A stretch of 64,000 nucleotides of DNA from Symbiodinium natans (GCA_905221605.1 CAJNDS010000879.1:114501-178500); one strand, 5' to 3'. Numbered from the stretch's first letter, positions 11,300-22,472 are shown. A program made the numbers and translations. The notes: generated by a model not told the origin, from the letters alone.

Positions 11300-11941
11300 T
11301 TTTGAAGTGGACATCCACCCATACACAGATCATCCACTTGGTCTGCAAGAAAACTCCCTTCTAAAGAGGTGATGTTTTTACCACGACATTAGCTTCGCTT
11401 TTCTCAATGCTGCAGAAGACGACTTCTTCACCTCCAACCATGTCTTGAAAACAACTTCTGCACCTCCTTCCATCTGTTGAAAAACATCTCCTACCCCGCC
11501 CCCCTCCCCCCTTACGAAAGAATCCCGTTCTTCAAGAGGCTTCTATTTGGCTTTTCTTCCGGTGCACGAACTAACCTTTTTTTAAAGGAAGTGCCATATT
11601 GTCTTGATGCACAACAATTTATTTGATGGTTGCTGGCTCACTAGAAAGCTCTTCTTAAGGCAGGCAACAAGCACGATGGTTTCTGAAGTTCGACTCATTC
11701 TTCTTGTACCTTGATCATAAAACCAGAGGTGGAGGAGCCTCTGCTAGACTCTCGTGCTGACCTCCTTCACCTACATTACCATATAGTTCATGTGCATAAA
11801 ACATCTCTGTATATGTATGTATATATATATACAGGAATTCGGAAACGTCGGGAAGTATCATATATAGGGACCAATGCATGCTCGTGTTATATAAGTCAAT
11901 ATCACTTATGTTCCGAATGGTTGCAGAGTTCAGAAACAGAA

Positions 11942-11977
<36 letters not shown>

Positions 11978-12800
11978 GCACATATGCATATACATATATA
12001 TATAAATACATACATATATATATATATTCTCTATGTACTTTTATATCAAGATGGATTCGTACCAAAAAAACCTGCAGCGGAGGCCTCCCATTTCTCCATG
12101 ACCTGCTTCAGTGCAGCTTATCCCTACCTTCACAACACCAGACCTTCACGGCCGTGCGACGAGGCTTGATCTTACCGTCTTGGGCACGCTGTACGTCGTC
12201 ATCAGTTCAGGCATCGCAGGCCTGCTGCAGCGTAGCCACACCCACTTTGGAGCACCTGGGTCACTTGTGAGCACAGAAGGTAGAACGCCTTTCGTTCGCT
12301 GACTCAGTCTGATGCCAGGCGCGAGCCTTTGGCAAATACCTGCACTGTTCGGATGCAGTCTGTCAGCAAACCTGACTCACCTTGACAACGAAAGCTGCTC
12401 GAGACCGACTAGGAAGTAGGTAGGGCCAAGCAAGGTACAGCATGGCTCATCGTTGTTCACAGAAGCAGCTACGAGATCTGGAATTAACGGCAACACAATG
12501 CAGTGCCGGAGTGGGTCACGCTGACAGTGAAAGTGTCTCAAGCCAATCCTGCACCAGGCTTGAAACAATACTGACAGGTCTCCGCCTGTGCTACAAGCCT
12601 ACTACTTGTGAATTTCCAGAAGCCCCAACATGCAATCAGAATGCAATATAATATATCATGGTCTGTCCTCCAGGCCAGGAATCGGCGGAGCCCCCTTGGC
12701 AAATCTTGCCCCACCGACCGATCTTGATGCAAGAACAAGTCTGATCAGAAATGCCTGCTCCGTAGCAGTCGACGCCTCAGGCCTCTCCATGTCACAGGAT
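11300..12800. other. Gene-poor stretch with (TATA)n/(CATA)n tracts
   Basis: Apart from AT-rich microsatellites at about 11808-11833 and 11942-12030 I see no supportable gene here. Open frames are short and carry no recognised motif. Confidence 0.5.
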
Positions 12801-13024
12801 GTCTCAGCAACCGCACTGGATTCGCTATGATTCGCTGCGGGCCGTGAGGGCTGTGATGGCCGCGGGCTGCTGGACCGGGCCTTGACACCACTCCGAAAGA
12901 CTGAAAACATGTAAGCCTTGGAAACACTTGGGGTCTGAGTCTGCGTCCCCGAAGTCTTCTGACTGCCTACACGACAGCACAATCGCCCCATCCAACACGC
13001 ACATGGAACCTGGATGATGCGGAT

Positions 13025-14835
13025 ACTGGCCTCGCCAGGGATTGGAGCCTTCCAGATGCGAGACCATGCAGAGAGTTTTGCTTCTTGCTTTCAAGATCTT
13101 CTCGCACCGCGTCCGCCAGTCTCCATTGCACACGGCAGTGCCTCGCAGCCAATCTTCGGAACACTTCGCTGGCACCTTGAGAGGCTACACATGGCCACAC
13201 GGATCAACTCACACAGATTCAAGCTTCAGTGCCACGATGCCTCTAAAGAATTCCAAGGACGAGCTGAACATTCCGGTCCGACCCCAACAAACATAACACT
13301 GGAGTCTGGGCTTGTGAACTTTCTTCGTCAGAGGCCACGGAATGTGAGATGAGGAAGGGCAGCCAAGCCTGTTTCAGGGGGATGGCATCTGGAGACAGGG
13401 CATACAGGGCCATACAGGGCCTACAGGCCTTTCCCTCTACGCCCGCCTCCAGGGCATCTTTGGCCTCCGTGTCCACTGTGGCCAAGTGCCTGGTCGTGCG
13501 AACTGATGCCAGTCAATGCCAGTCGTCCCACAACCATGCGTCCAGTGGCGTCCAGACTCCCAAGCTTCGCTGTGAATTCGAGAATAGCTCCATGACTTTT
13601 CCGGGGATGAACAAATCTCTGAGCATATTTCTGAGCACATTTCTGAGCCCTCGCTCACATCCGCTGGCGAGCGTTTTTGCACCTTTTTTCATGGCGATTT
13701 GCGGAACACGAAGGCTCCGACTCCAGGAGCTCGTCATCGAAGGGCACATCAGGCAGCTCCAACTTCAAGGCGTGCCTCGTAGCAGCTCTTTCTTTTAGCA
13801 TCTTGAATCTCAGTTGGAACTTGAGAAACGTTTTGAAACTTCAACGGTGCTACCCTGTCGAAGCGTCGACAGTCTTCGAGTCTCGGGCCTCAGAAGTTCC
13901 GTGGTTACCATATGCAGCCTGAAGGACAGGACAGACAGACACACAGACACACATGCATACATCCATACATACATATATACATATACAGATGTACACATCT
14001 ATACATATACGCAAACATATATACACATATATACAGAGAGAGAGAGAAAGAAAAAAAAGGTCGAGACGGAGAGAGAAAGAGAGAGCAGTCGAGCAAAAGC
14101 AGTGCAAAGCTCGGCCTGGCAACAACGCCGACAACGCGAACAGAATCGACAAGCTGGCCCACAACACTCGATGAGCTGCAGACTAGCCGTAGCATTCAAA
14201 CTTGTGATGCGTGCTGTGACCTAGCCTGTCAAATGCCGCTGTTTGAAGTGTAGGTTGTTTCATCATGACATGTCCTCCATACTTGGTGGTGTAGCAAGCC
14301 TGTTTCACATGCCAGTGCTAATTTTCCTGCTGCACATGGTGCATAGATGCGCATAGCCTGGAGCACAACAAACTTGTTAGGGGTGTTGAGGGGCCGCGCG
14401 GCCCTTTGATCCTTCAGCTCAGGACAGCAGTGCAATAGCCCTCTCTTCATGTGTATTCCAAAAAGTGTCGGAAGCTACTCAGTAAGCTACTCGCTGCGGG
14501 ATGCGTTTCAGGACTCTGGACTCCAGGGCCGAAAAGGCTGCAAGCAGACCCTGACATGCAAGCGTGCTCAAGAAGCCCAGGCCATGTTGCAACTGGAGTA
14601 ACTTCGTCTTGAAGACAGCTGGTTGGTTGTTTCTTCTGACAGACACATCTTGGAGGCTCACCGGAGAAGCAGTCACAACAAATCATGATTCATCCCGTGG
14701 TCCTTTAGTCAAGAATATCCTGGGAATGCAAGATGCTGTGGCCTTGCTTCGATTGCCTCCCCCGTCACGACATAGGCAGCTCGAGCGGCACAACCGTGCT
14801 GCCAGCACAGCCAAGTCGTACTTCTGTCCATCAAC
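13025..14835 (-). CDS. Unidentified multi-exon gene
   Basis: Several minus-strand segments look like true exons, bounded by AG acceptors and GT or GC donors. From 5' to 3' they are: about 14770-14835 (VDGQKYDLAVLAARLCRS); about 14489-14655 (helical, for example LLQLQHGLGFLSTLACQG and LLAAFSALESRVLKRIPQ); about 14250-14440 (KFVVLQAMRIYAPCAAGK); 13673-13838 (TFLKFQLRFKMLKERAAT, then acidic LPDVPFDDELLESEP); about 13300-13480 (DTEAKDALEAGVEGK and ALYALSPDAIPLKQAW); and about 13040-13170 (SEVFRRLAARHC and RLADAVREDLESKK). The 13673-13838 exon is the strongest. A microsatellite at 13932-14095 would lie in an intron. No domain was recognised and the segments may belong to more than one gene. Strand and coding nature are fairly secure; the joining is inference. 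Confidence 0.4.
13932..14095. repeat. (CACA)/(CATA)n followed by (GA)n microsatellite
   Basis: Acetyl-type CA/CATA repeats run to about 14032 and pass directly into AGAGAGAGA and GAAAGA repeats to about 14095, between two candidate minus-strand exons. Confidence 0.9.
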
Positions 14836-15177
14836 CTTATAAGTTAAATAATTCAATTTTGCCAAACTTCTTTGTGCTTCGGGTCGCGACATATTGCCCG
14901 GTTTGCCATAAACCCAGTCATCCTGAAACCATTTGCTTCTATCGGCAAGCGTGTCGCGACTGTCAGCTGAGTCGGCAGATAATTTGGGAACCAGCTGCGC
15001 GCATGCGAACTTTAGAGCCTTGTGCTCTCAGGGACATAAATTCCATACAAGTCGCACGAATAAACCTGGCCTGGGCTCAGTGTTGAACCACTGCGCCGAA
15101 ACAAGGCCTTGGCCGGGCAGACATCCGATGAGTTTCTTGCAGCCTGAGACGGACGACGGCGAAGCGGCGGCGGCGGC

Positions 15178-15179
15178 GA

Positions 15180-15220
<41 letters not shown>

Positions 15221-15222
15221 AA
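15178..15222. repeat. (CGACCA)n microsatellite
   Basis: About seven tandem CGACCA hexamers. They follow a GGCGGCGG stretch and lie outside any exon I can support. From 14900 to 16300 no gene was recognised. Confidence 0.9.
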
Positions 15223-16318
15223 ACGACCTGCTACGGTAAGCTTTGCCAGTGCGTTTGCCAGGGTGTGTGTTTCTTGTTCTGTGGGGTCACGTGCCTTTTT
15301 TGCTGCTGGTGCGTGCAACACAAAGACCAAAAAAATGCCCCTGCCCCCAAGCAGCAAAAAAAGCCCCGGTGCTCCCTCTCTTTTCGAGGGAGTTCAGCTC
15401 CTTCATGTAATTTAAGATCTTTGCAGGGCTCCAGGCTTGCGATCCAACATCTCCTTCTAGAGTTCTTTGCTTTTGCCAAGGGGCAAAATGTTGGTTTCCC
15501 TGTTGGGATGGGGCGTGTTTATTTGGCGCAATGGCGGATGCGTGTTTTGTTTGCTTTGTGCTGTTGGGGGCGTGGCCCTGCCCCCCATGCACCCCCCGCC
15601 CCTCCCCAGCACCCCCACCCCCCCCCCCCTCCCTCGGCAGATGCTGGCTGCATTGGCAAGTACCTCGATGGCATCATGAAGTTTTGACACGCTGGGGGCA
15701 GTGCTGCAATTCTTGGGCATTCCACGCCACAGACCGGCAGCTCAACCGGATGCGGAGCGCCGGAAACTCCACCTTCTCTACCTCATAGCACACTGCCTGC
15801 TATTTCCGAAGCAGGAGAAGGCGTGGTGCTTGAAAATCCTTGGCTTGCGGCCTTCTCCTGTTCGCCGCAAACCTTGACGGCAACAAGCTGTCAAAGATCC
15901 CCGAAAACAAGCAGCAAGCTGCTAAACCTACAACTTCGGCACACTTTGCCAACAATCGCGCCGCCCATTCTGTAGCAAAAGAGTATGAAGCAGGGGAGGC
16001 TGCAAGTTTAGCTTTTCACTTCTGCATACCCTTTGTTTTATCAAATAGGGGTGACGTACGGTACCACACACCGCATCAAGAAGTCACACCACTCATCGTT
16101 TTTGCGCAGGACCATGGGCCTCATGGGACAAATTGGCACAGGAAGACACTCGAACTATGTAGCTTTGGGAAGGAGGTGTTTGAATGAGTCTGATGAAGAA
16201 AGGGCGGTCAATGTCGTCGGATGCATTGGATCTCATCTCGTGGTGACTAGGATTAGGAGCCGTCAGATTCTTTTACTCTCGCAACAGTGACCCTACGCAT
16301 CTCTTTGCTATCAGCAGA

Positions 16319-16486
16319 GCCGCACGCACGCACGCACGCGCGTACACACCCACACACAGTCACACAGTGACCCACACAGACAGTCACACAGTCACACAGT
16401 CACACAACACCGTCACACAGAGTAACACACACGCACACACGCACGCACGCACGCACGCACGCGCGCACACACACACACACACACTT
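16319..16486. repeat. (ACGC)n, (CACACAGT)n and (CA)n mixed microsatellite
   Basis: ACGC units, then CACACAGT-like units, then ACGC again and finally (CA)n, which runs straight into the first copy of the 220-bp direct repeat. Confidence 0.9.
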
Positions 16487-16665
16487 TTGGACACCCCCGA
16501 AGGAGTTAGCTAGAAGGCTACAATGCAGGAAAAGGAGAAGGCGCCCCTTCTCCCATCCGCACCACGTGACACGCTCTTCGTTGGACGGGCACTGTCAAGC
16601 GCGTCCCGTCCCCTGCTTTATGGCTTCACAGAAAGAACGACCTACTTCCTTGGAACACAGGATTG

Positions 16666-16699
<34 letters not shown>

Positions 16700-16700
16700 G
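16481..16700 (+). repeat. 220-bp dispersed repeat, copy 1, with (CA)n tail
   Basis: The unit begins GGACACCCCCGAAGGAGTTA, carries GGCGCCCCTTCTCCCATC and GGGCACTGTCAAG, then CGACCTACTTCCTTGGAACA, and ends in GGATTGCAC followed by (CA)n. The copy at 17204-17422 is in the same orientation and shares most of its bases over the full length. A sharp start, a simple-sequence tail and the size suggest a SINE-like or other short non-autonomous element. I could not find clear RNA polymerase III A and B boxes, so the class is open. Confidence 0.75.
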
Positions 16701-16811
16701 CTCCTTCATTGAAGTAGCTGAACTGTTTGATTTGTTGCGATCGCCATGCTCGACAAGTTTGGCTTTCCAGCAGATTTCGTTGCGGGATTGCATTAGCAGC
16801 CATTAGCAATC

Positions 16812-17060
16812 ATGGGCAACAAACTTTCAAGGGGGTTGGCACCAAGGTTCGCAGGTCAAAGCTGCAGCCCCCTGCCCACCGCCCCGTATATAAACCCGTT
16901 CTGCGGGTTGCGGCAGGACTCGAAGGTCAAAGCCGCAAACCCAGCCGCACACGATGGTGCTCCGGTACTTGCCACGCCGAAAAGCCCCAAGCTGCCACAG
17001 GCCCATGAGCGCTTCTTTTTCAATAGCATCCTGAAGTCGAAAACGACATATCTCAAGTGA
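16812..17060 (+). CDS. Small hypothetical protein, possibly N-myristoylated
   Basis: An 82-codon plus-strand ORF beginning MGNKLSRG, a fair N-myristoylation signal (Met-Gly followed by a small/polar residue near position 6). The rest is basic and Pro/Ala-rich, with a C-terminal part HERFFFNSILKSKTTYLK. No family was recognised. It lies exactly between the two direct repeats at 16481-16700 and 17204-17422 and is on the strand opposite to the named genes. It could be a real small gene, cargo between repeats, or a chance frame. Confidence 0.3.
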   Translation: MGNKLSRGLAPRFAGQSCSPLPTAPYINPFCGLRQDSKVKAANPAAHDGAPVLATPKSPKLPQAHERFFFNSILKSKTTYLK

Positions 17061-17203
17061 AGGAAAACTCAAGTTATGGAAGCGTCAAGTTAAATAAAGT
17101 CAGCAACTGGCTGCTGGAAGAATTTCTGCAGTTTGGAAACATCAGGTGTTGGGGAACTCAGTGTCGACATTCGCAACTACGCCCGCAGAATGCCGGTCGA
17201 GAA

Positions 17204-17395
17204 CACACTTGGACACCCCCGAAGGAGTTAGCTATAAGGTTTCAATGCAGGTAAAGGAGAGGGCGCCCCTTCTCCCATCAGCACCACTTGACACCCTCTT
17301 CTGACGGGCACTGTCAAGGGTGTCCCGTCCCCTTGCTTTATGATTTCACACTGTAGGAGCGACCTACTTCCTTGGAACACAGGATTGCACGCCGA

Positions 17396-17422
<27 letters not shown>
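17204..17422 (+). repeat. 220-bp dispersed repeat, copy 2, with (CA)n tail
   Basis: Direct copy of the 16481-16700 element, sharing GGACACCCCCGAAGGAGTTA, GGCGCCCCTTCTCCCATC, GGGCACTGTCAAG and CGACCTACTTCCTTGGAACA, and ending in (CA)n. Scattered substitutions and small indels show that the copies have diverged. The starts are about 720 bp apart. Confidence 0.75.
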
Positions 17423-17426
<4 letters not shown>

Positions 17427-17829
17427 TCCGTCTAGGAAGGTGGATGGACTGGCCTTGCACCTGACGAACTCACTGTGGAGAGATATGGGTCCTGAGCTGT
17501 TCATGCCTGATGAATGAAAGTTTCAGTTAACATCCACATTTCTCACTTCTGCAACTGAGCTAAGCATCCAAAGCCGCTCTCCCTTTCCGCGACGCTTCCC
17601 ATCCTAAGCTGGCAGGATGAATCAGATCTGACACTCAGCGTAGCGCACGGCATAAAGAGCCAAGCCGTGCTGACCTGAAGCCCTCGACATCATCCGACAG
17701 CATGCGAGGGGGCTACAGACTTAGTCTCCCCGGGCTGGGCGCCCAAGCCCTTCGAGGTTTGCTTCCTGACGGTACACCAAAGCAAGCATCTTCTGCACTT
17801 TCTGAAGCAGAACAGCAAACTAGGAGCAC

Positions 17830-17999
17830 CTCATCGATCTCCTCTTCTGGAAGAACACTGTTCTCTTCGGGCTCCTCAACTTCTGGTGCGTAGGCATATT
17901 TTTCACTTGTGGAAGAAGTGGCTGGAGTCTTGTGTGGAGGAGCAATCACAGGGCAAAACGCAATACACGCAACGATAAACAAGGCAACTTGGGCTTGCA
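17830..17999 (-). CDS. Exon encoding a signal-peptide-like N terminus and an acidic segment
   Basis: The minus-strand exon follows an AAACAG acceptor and ends at GAG|GTGCTC. It reads QAQVALFIVACIAFCPVIA, a hydrophobic signal-peptide-like stretch, then APPHKTPATSSTSEK and an acidic tail (EVEEPEENSVLPEEEIDE). No ATG begins this frame in the exon. Its first two bases are TG, so the start codon could be split across the intron (A|TG), or a longer N terminus could lie upstream. The protein would enter the secretory pathway. No family was recognised, and downstream exons below 17.8 kb were not resolved. Confidence 0.4.
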
Positions 18000-18235
18000 C
18001 TGTTTATATAGGGCTTGCGGGGTTGATTTGGGCTTGTCCCCGAGACAGTGTGTCAACACCAGAACACTAGGCAAGGGGGTTCCAACGAGAAGAGTAGGCG
18101 TGCGTAGGCAGATGTTGTCCCGCAGCGCTGGGGGGCGGCGCGCGGCCGGCGCCCGCGGCCTGGACCGTGCCTTTTTCTCGAAGCCTTCGCTTTTTGAACG
18201 AAAAGGGCGCTCTCGCCTCTCGCCGTCCTCGCATT

Positions 18236-18420
18236 ATTTCGACGTCCGTGTTCGCCAAGTACGAAACAGTCATCGCTTTTTGACGTCCGTCCGCGTTCGC
18301 GGAAATGCAGAGCTGTCGTCCGGTTTAGACATCTGTGGTCGACAAATTCGAAGGCGTCGCTTTTGGACGTCAGGGCTGGCCAAATGGAAACTGGTCGCTT
18401 TTTGGGTCTTCGAGGGTCTT
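18236..18420. repeat. Degenerate repeats of a TCGCTTTTTGACGTCCG type unit
   Basis: TTTCGACGTCCGTGTTCGCC, then CGCTTTTTGACGTCCGTCCG, then CGCTTTTGGACGTCAGG and GGTCGCTTTTTGGG are variants spaced by roughly 50-80 bp. They form a short diverged array in GC-rich DNA. No gene was assigned. Confidence 0.4.
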
Positions 18421-18733
18421 ACACTGTTGGGGTCTACGCTGGCTTAATGTAATTTTCGGCTTGCAGGCTGTTGGGCTTGTTTGTACTTCTTTGGTTTGGG
18501 GATGTTGTTTTTGACCTCCGCCTAGCTGACACAATCACAATCGGACGTTTTGGGGGCTTTGAGATTCAGACTTGAGGGATTTGGCATGGATGTCATCACC
18601 ACAAGAGCTGCCCGCCATTTCCAAGATGAAACAGCCCGTGAGTCACTGGGTTTTGGGCACTGTCTGTCTCGGACAGATGACCTGCAGCCAGTGAGGACAC
18701 AGACGGGGACAACAATGAGGTAAGCATAATTAC

Positions 18734-18950
18734 CTGGACACTTTCGGGTTGAGAACGGCTACCTACTTGCACACCTGGCTCGGCCGACTCTGTGTGAAGC
18801 AGCTCATTCATCTGCCTCGGTGCAAACATTCCCTGGGCATTCCATATGTCTACTTGATTTTCAAAGTCTCGTTCGGGCTGATCAAAGGAACATGACTGAG
18901 TCTGCACTCTTCTTCTCCTTACGGGTTTGAATAAAGGCTTGCCCCAGGAC
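18734..18950 (-). CDS. Unidentified exon
   Basis: A minus-strand frame encoding GKPLFKPVRRRRVQTQSC, then ERDFENQVDIWNAQGMFAP and SAEPGVQVGSRSQPESVQ, ending at a canonical CAG|GTAATT donor. The composition is hydrophilic and protein-like. The 5' boundary is uncertain. It could be the upstream part of the gene whose signal-peptide-like exon lies at 17.8-18.0 kb, or a separate gene. No domain was recognised. Confidence 0.35.
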
Positions 18951-19795
18951 CCGCGGTTGAGCGCGCCACACATCGCGCCACGGCATTAAGCGCAGGTGTG
19001 CATACCCCCCTGTCTTGTACAGTAATTCCAAGCATCGATCGACCCACAAAGTAGGTTTACCGGTTTACCCATGTTTGCCCAGCCCTTCGTCCGTTTCCGG
19101 CCATGGGCCACGAAGGCCCCGCGCAGAGCGCGCCCAAGTCCCAAGTCTGGTCCGTCATTTTGTCTCTTCTTCTGGACTCCCTTTCTCGCTTTCCATTTGC
19201 AAGCATATTTTTCGTCGTTTGGGTTGCAGATCAAAGGGAAAATGAACTAAGAATTTACTCCACATCAACCAAGCAGTACCCAGGGAACCGCCCCAGAACC
19301 ACGCCCAGCCAAGTATCCAAGGGCAGATACAGTTGCAGAGTACCGGACTGTGCCGGAGCGTGGGGAACTGCGTGGAACTGCCCCGTTACAACGCAGAGGG
19401 AACGAGCCGAAGGAGGGCACAGCCGCAGGATGCTGCCGCGTGTGCTTCTAGAGCATGCCTCTTCAGCACGTAGGCTTGGGAAGGGTGACTGGGCTAGTTG
19501 GCACCGGCTACATGGGGCGGGTCGTGTGCATCCGAGGCAGCTAGCATTGTATGTCATCTGACTTCGGGGTCCTGATCCTTGGGGTACGTGTGCTGTACGT
19601 GTGCATCAGAGGACTCAAGAACATGCTCCAGGTAGACTACGCAGACACTTTGCAAGGAACTGTGTTTTAAGCGCGGCTTTATTGTCTTTGAGGCAAGAGG
19701 TGTCATGGACAAAAAAAGTGCATTCCTGACTAGGTTTAGGCCAACGACTTGGAAAGATCCGCAATACGATGGTCGAAGTGGGTCCCCTCCCAAAT

Positions 19796-20129
19796 CTCTC
19801 TTCTTCTTCTTCTTCTTCTTCTTCTTCTTCTTCTTCTTCCTCTTCCTCTTCCTCTTCCTCTTCCTCTTCCTCTTCCTCTTCCTCTTCCTCTTCCTCTTCC
19901 TCTTCCTCTTCCTCTTCCTCTCCTCCTCTTCCTCTTCCTCTTCCTCTTCTTCTCTCTTCCTCTTCCTCTTCCTCTTCCTCTTCCTCTTCCTCTTCCTCTT
20001 CCTCTTCTCTCTTCCTCGTCCTCTCGTCCTCGTCCTCTTCCTCTTCCTCTTCCTCTTCCTCTTCCTCTTCCTCTTCCTCTTCCTCTTCCTCTTCCTCTTC
20101 CTCTTCCTCTTCCTCTTCCTCTTCTTCTT
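19796..20129. repeat. 330-bp pure pyrimidine (CTT/CCTCTT)n tract
   Basis: An almost uninterrupted pyrimidine strand of CTTCTT passing into CCTCTT hexamers. The Glu/Lys/Arg, Ser, Leu/Pro and Phe/Leu frames through it are repeat readings, not genes. Tracts of this kind can form triplex (H-DNA). Confidence 0.95.
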
Positions 20130-20225
20130 GGGGGAGTATCCTGGCAAAAACGTGCATTCCTTTCTCATGCGGGTTTGTTTCCGGCCCGCCCCGAATTGGG
20201 CCCGGATGTCTTATCTTTGCTCTGT

Positions 20226-20311
20226 CTTCTTCTTCTGCTGGGCATGAGGGGGGTCGGGCTTTGCTCTCTCTGCTTCTTCTTCTTTTTCTTCTTCTTCTTC
20301 TTCTTCTACTA
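20226..20311. repeat. Second pyrimidine tract around CTTCTTCTGCTGGGCATGA
   Basis: CTT repeats broken by CTTCTGCTGGGCATGA, then CTCTCT and more CTT. The segment CTTCTTCTGCTGGGCATGA recurs at about 21889. Confidence 0.8.
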
Positions 20312-20536
20312 CGGGGCTTGGGGAACCCGAGGGCCCCCCGCGCACTGGGCGCGCCCAGGTCACTTCCAGTTTCCGTGAGACTACTGCAACAGGGCGTGTC
20401 CCGCGAGAACCAGAAAACCCGTAAGAAAGATGGGGTTACTCCGTCAGTGACACTCTGTTCCCCCGCTGGTGACACCTGCCGAGCCTAGCCAGGCACGCTG
20501 CTCCACAACACACAGCCCTCGTATGCCTTATCATCC

Positions 20537-21837
20537 GCTCTCTCTCTCTCTCTCTCCCACACGAATAGCCCCCCCGACTGGAGGCTGCCCCAAGGGGCGC
20601 GCCCTGTCTGTGATGCTGTCCTTCCCGTGTTGGGTGGATGCTCGGCTCGTTGGCCCGATGGGGTCGGGGTTCCGACTACCATGCTACCCCCCTCTGTGCC
20701 CCCACGTATGTATCCTGACCTGATGGGTTGGGGTTCCGACTCAGTGATAAAAACATCATTACACACACAGTCTCTCTCTCTCTCTCTCTCTCTCAGTTCA
20801 CAGAGTTTGTACCATGGTAAAAGTTCCTCCAAGTCAGGCTGGTGGGTCTACAATTAGGGATGAGAGAATTCGGTGCAACTGTAGCAGTTTCGGGTGCTGA
20901 GAGGTTCGGGTTCAAGCCCCAGTTAGGTAGGATGAGTTCAGTTTAGGGCTTAAAGGCTTAAAGTCTTAAAGGGCTTAGGGCTCCTCTCCCACAAATTTCG
21001 AGGGCTCCGAATGCATCAACATCTGGACCTGTGAGTTTCATAAACTCATCTCTTCCCACTTGTTCTGTTTTGTAACTGCGGTGCATGTACAAGTTTCTCG
21101 TTCGTTCCCCCGTCCGTTGTCACCGATGTCGCTGTGGAGTGCCTTGTGCCTTGCTGCTCGGTCCTTTGCCTTGTCCCGGGGTTCATGGACAGCGTCCGGC
21201 TCGACGACCCGGACCTCGGCGGTCCTCTAGCTCTCGCGGACATCCTCACAGACCTCGATCTTTTGTTGGCTTTTGCCGCTCGTGTCTTCAGCTTTGCCCC
21301 TTGTGCTATACGTCTCCCCTATACAAGTAGGCTTCATGGGAGATTTCCACGGTTGGAATCTTGGCTTGTTTTCCCCGATCCTAGCATGAAGGAGCGTACC
21401 CATGCACGCCGGAGTCCTGAAAGTGGGTTCTAATCAACGATGGACTGTGCATGTGATGCGACATTGCGCTAGGTGTACGTAACCTGCGACTTGACCGCTT
21501 GGTCATTTTGTTCTGCACTGCTGTTGAACTTCTCGGCAGAGTTCGCGATTCGAGGTAAATCCTGCTGTCTTTCTCGCTGTCTCACCCACCTTCCTTCCTT
21601 CCCTCCCTCCCTCCCTCCTTCCTTCTCTTTCTGCGCACCTAACCCCCTCCCTTTGAAAAGGGCCGCCCGAAGGCGTGCGTTGGGGGTTTTGGTGAGTTGA
21701 CCGATGCTTTGGAGGGTTTGGGACTGTAAGATGTGATGACTAGAATGACTACGAGGATCGGTCCTTCCCCTCCAGCAAGGTCACTCCTTCACCCCTCCAC
21801 AGCTGTGTCGGCTTACTCGTCCTTGAGAACCTCTCTT

Positions 21838-21869
<32 letters not shown>

Positions 21870-22000
21870 CCTCTCTCTTCTTCTTCTGCTGGGCATGAAG
21901 GGAACGAAGCGCGCCCGAATCCGTCTCTCTCTCTCTCTCTCTCCTGCACGCTTAGCGCCCCCCGAAAGGAAGGACCCAAACTCTCTCTCTCTCTCTCTTC
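20537..22000. repeat. Scattered (CT)n microsatellites
   Basis: (CT)n runs lie at about 20537-20558, 20769-20796, 21836-21880, 21932-21952 and 21980-22000, with CCTT runs at 21590-21625. The runs at 20537 and 21932 are both followed by a similar stretch (CACACGAATAGCCCCCCC and GCACGCTTAGCGCCCCCC). Between the runs I see no supportable gene. Confidence 0.8.
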
Positions 22001-22352
22001 CTTCCTTCCGCTCTCTCGCTCGCTTTGTCGCAATCACCCACTCACTGATTGCTCTGGGCCCCTTGCGCCAGCATCTCCGTCTCGAGGTTCCTAGCATGCA
22101 CAGTCAAACGCAAAGCCGCTTGGTGGTTGGATGCCAGGTCTCCGAGAGCACATGGCCATGGCACATTATGACAAGGACACAAACCGGCGGCATTCGGCGG
22201 TTGCATCTACAAATCAGGCGACAAGATACCAAACGCGGGCCTTTCGGAGAGGACGCCCTCTCTGGCCTCTGCCTCTTCTGCCTGTCCAGCGACGGCATCA
22301 AAGGGACAGTCGCCGTGTGTTTGCCATGCATGCTAGCTGCTTCCTATTCTTC

Positions 22353-22472
22353 CTAAAGCCTCCTCGACAAAAGGCTGCTCGCCTCAGTTTCCTCGGTCTC
22401 CTCCGTCTCAGGATCCTCGGTGTCCGGATCTTCGGTCTCCTTTTCGCTGCTGGCCTTGCTCGATGTCTTGAC
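22353..22472 (-). CDS. C-terminal exon of an unidentified protein, very acidic tail
   Basis: The minus-strand exon starts after a CCCAG acceptor and runs to a TAG stop at 22353-22355. It reads VKTSSKASSEKETEDPDT, then repeated E-D-P/E-E-T units, ending SSLLSRRL. The regular Asp/Glu/Thr composition with a basic last part suggests a disordered tail. Upstream exons, probably between 22.5 and 23.3 kb on the same strand, were not resolved, so the protein is unknown. Confidence 0.45.
   Translation of the reverse strand, partial: VKTSSKASSEKETEDPDTEDPETEETEETEASSLLSRRL

Noticed and set aside
19554-20488. Frames of up to 286 codons rich in Glu, Lys/Arg, Ser or Leu/Pro
   Set aside because: They are readings of the CTT/CCTCTT pyrimidine tract on both strands, with no non-repeat domain attached.
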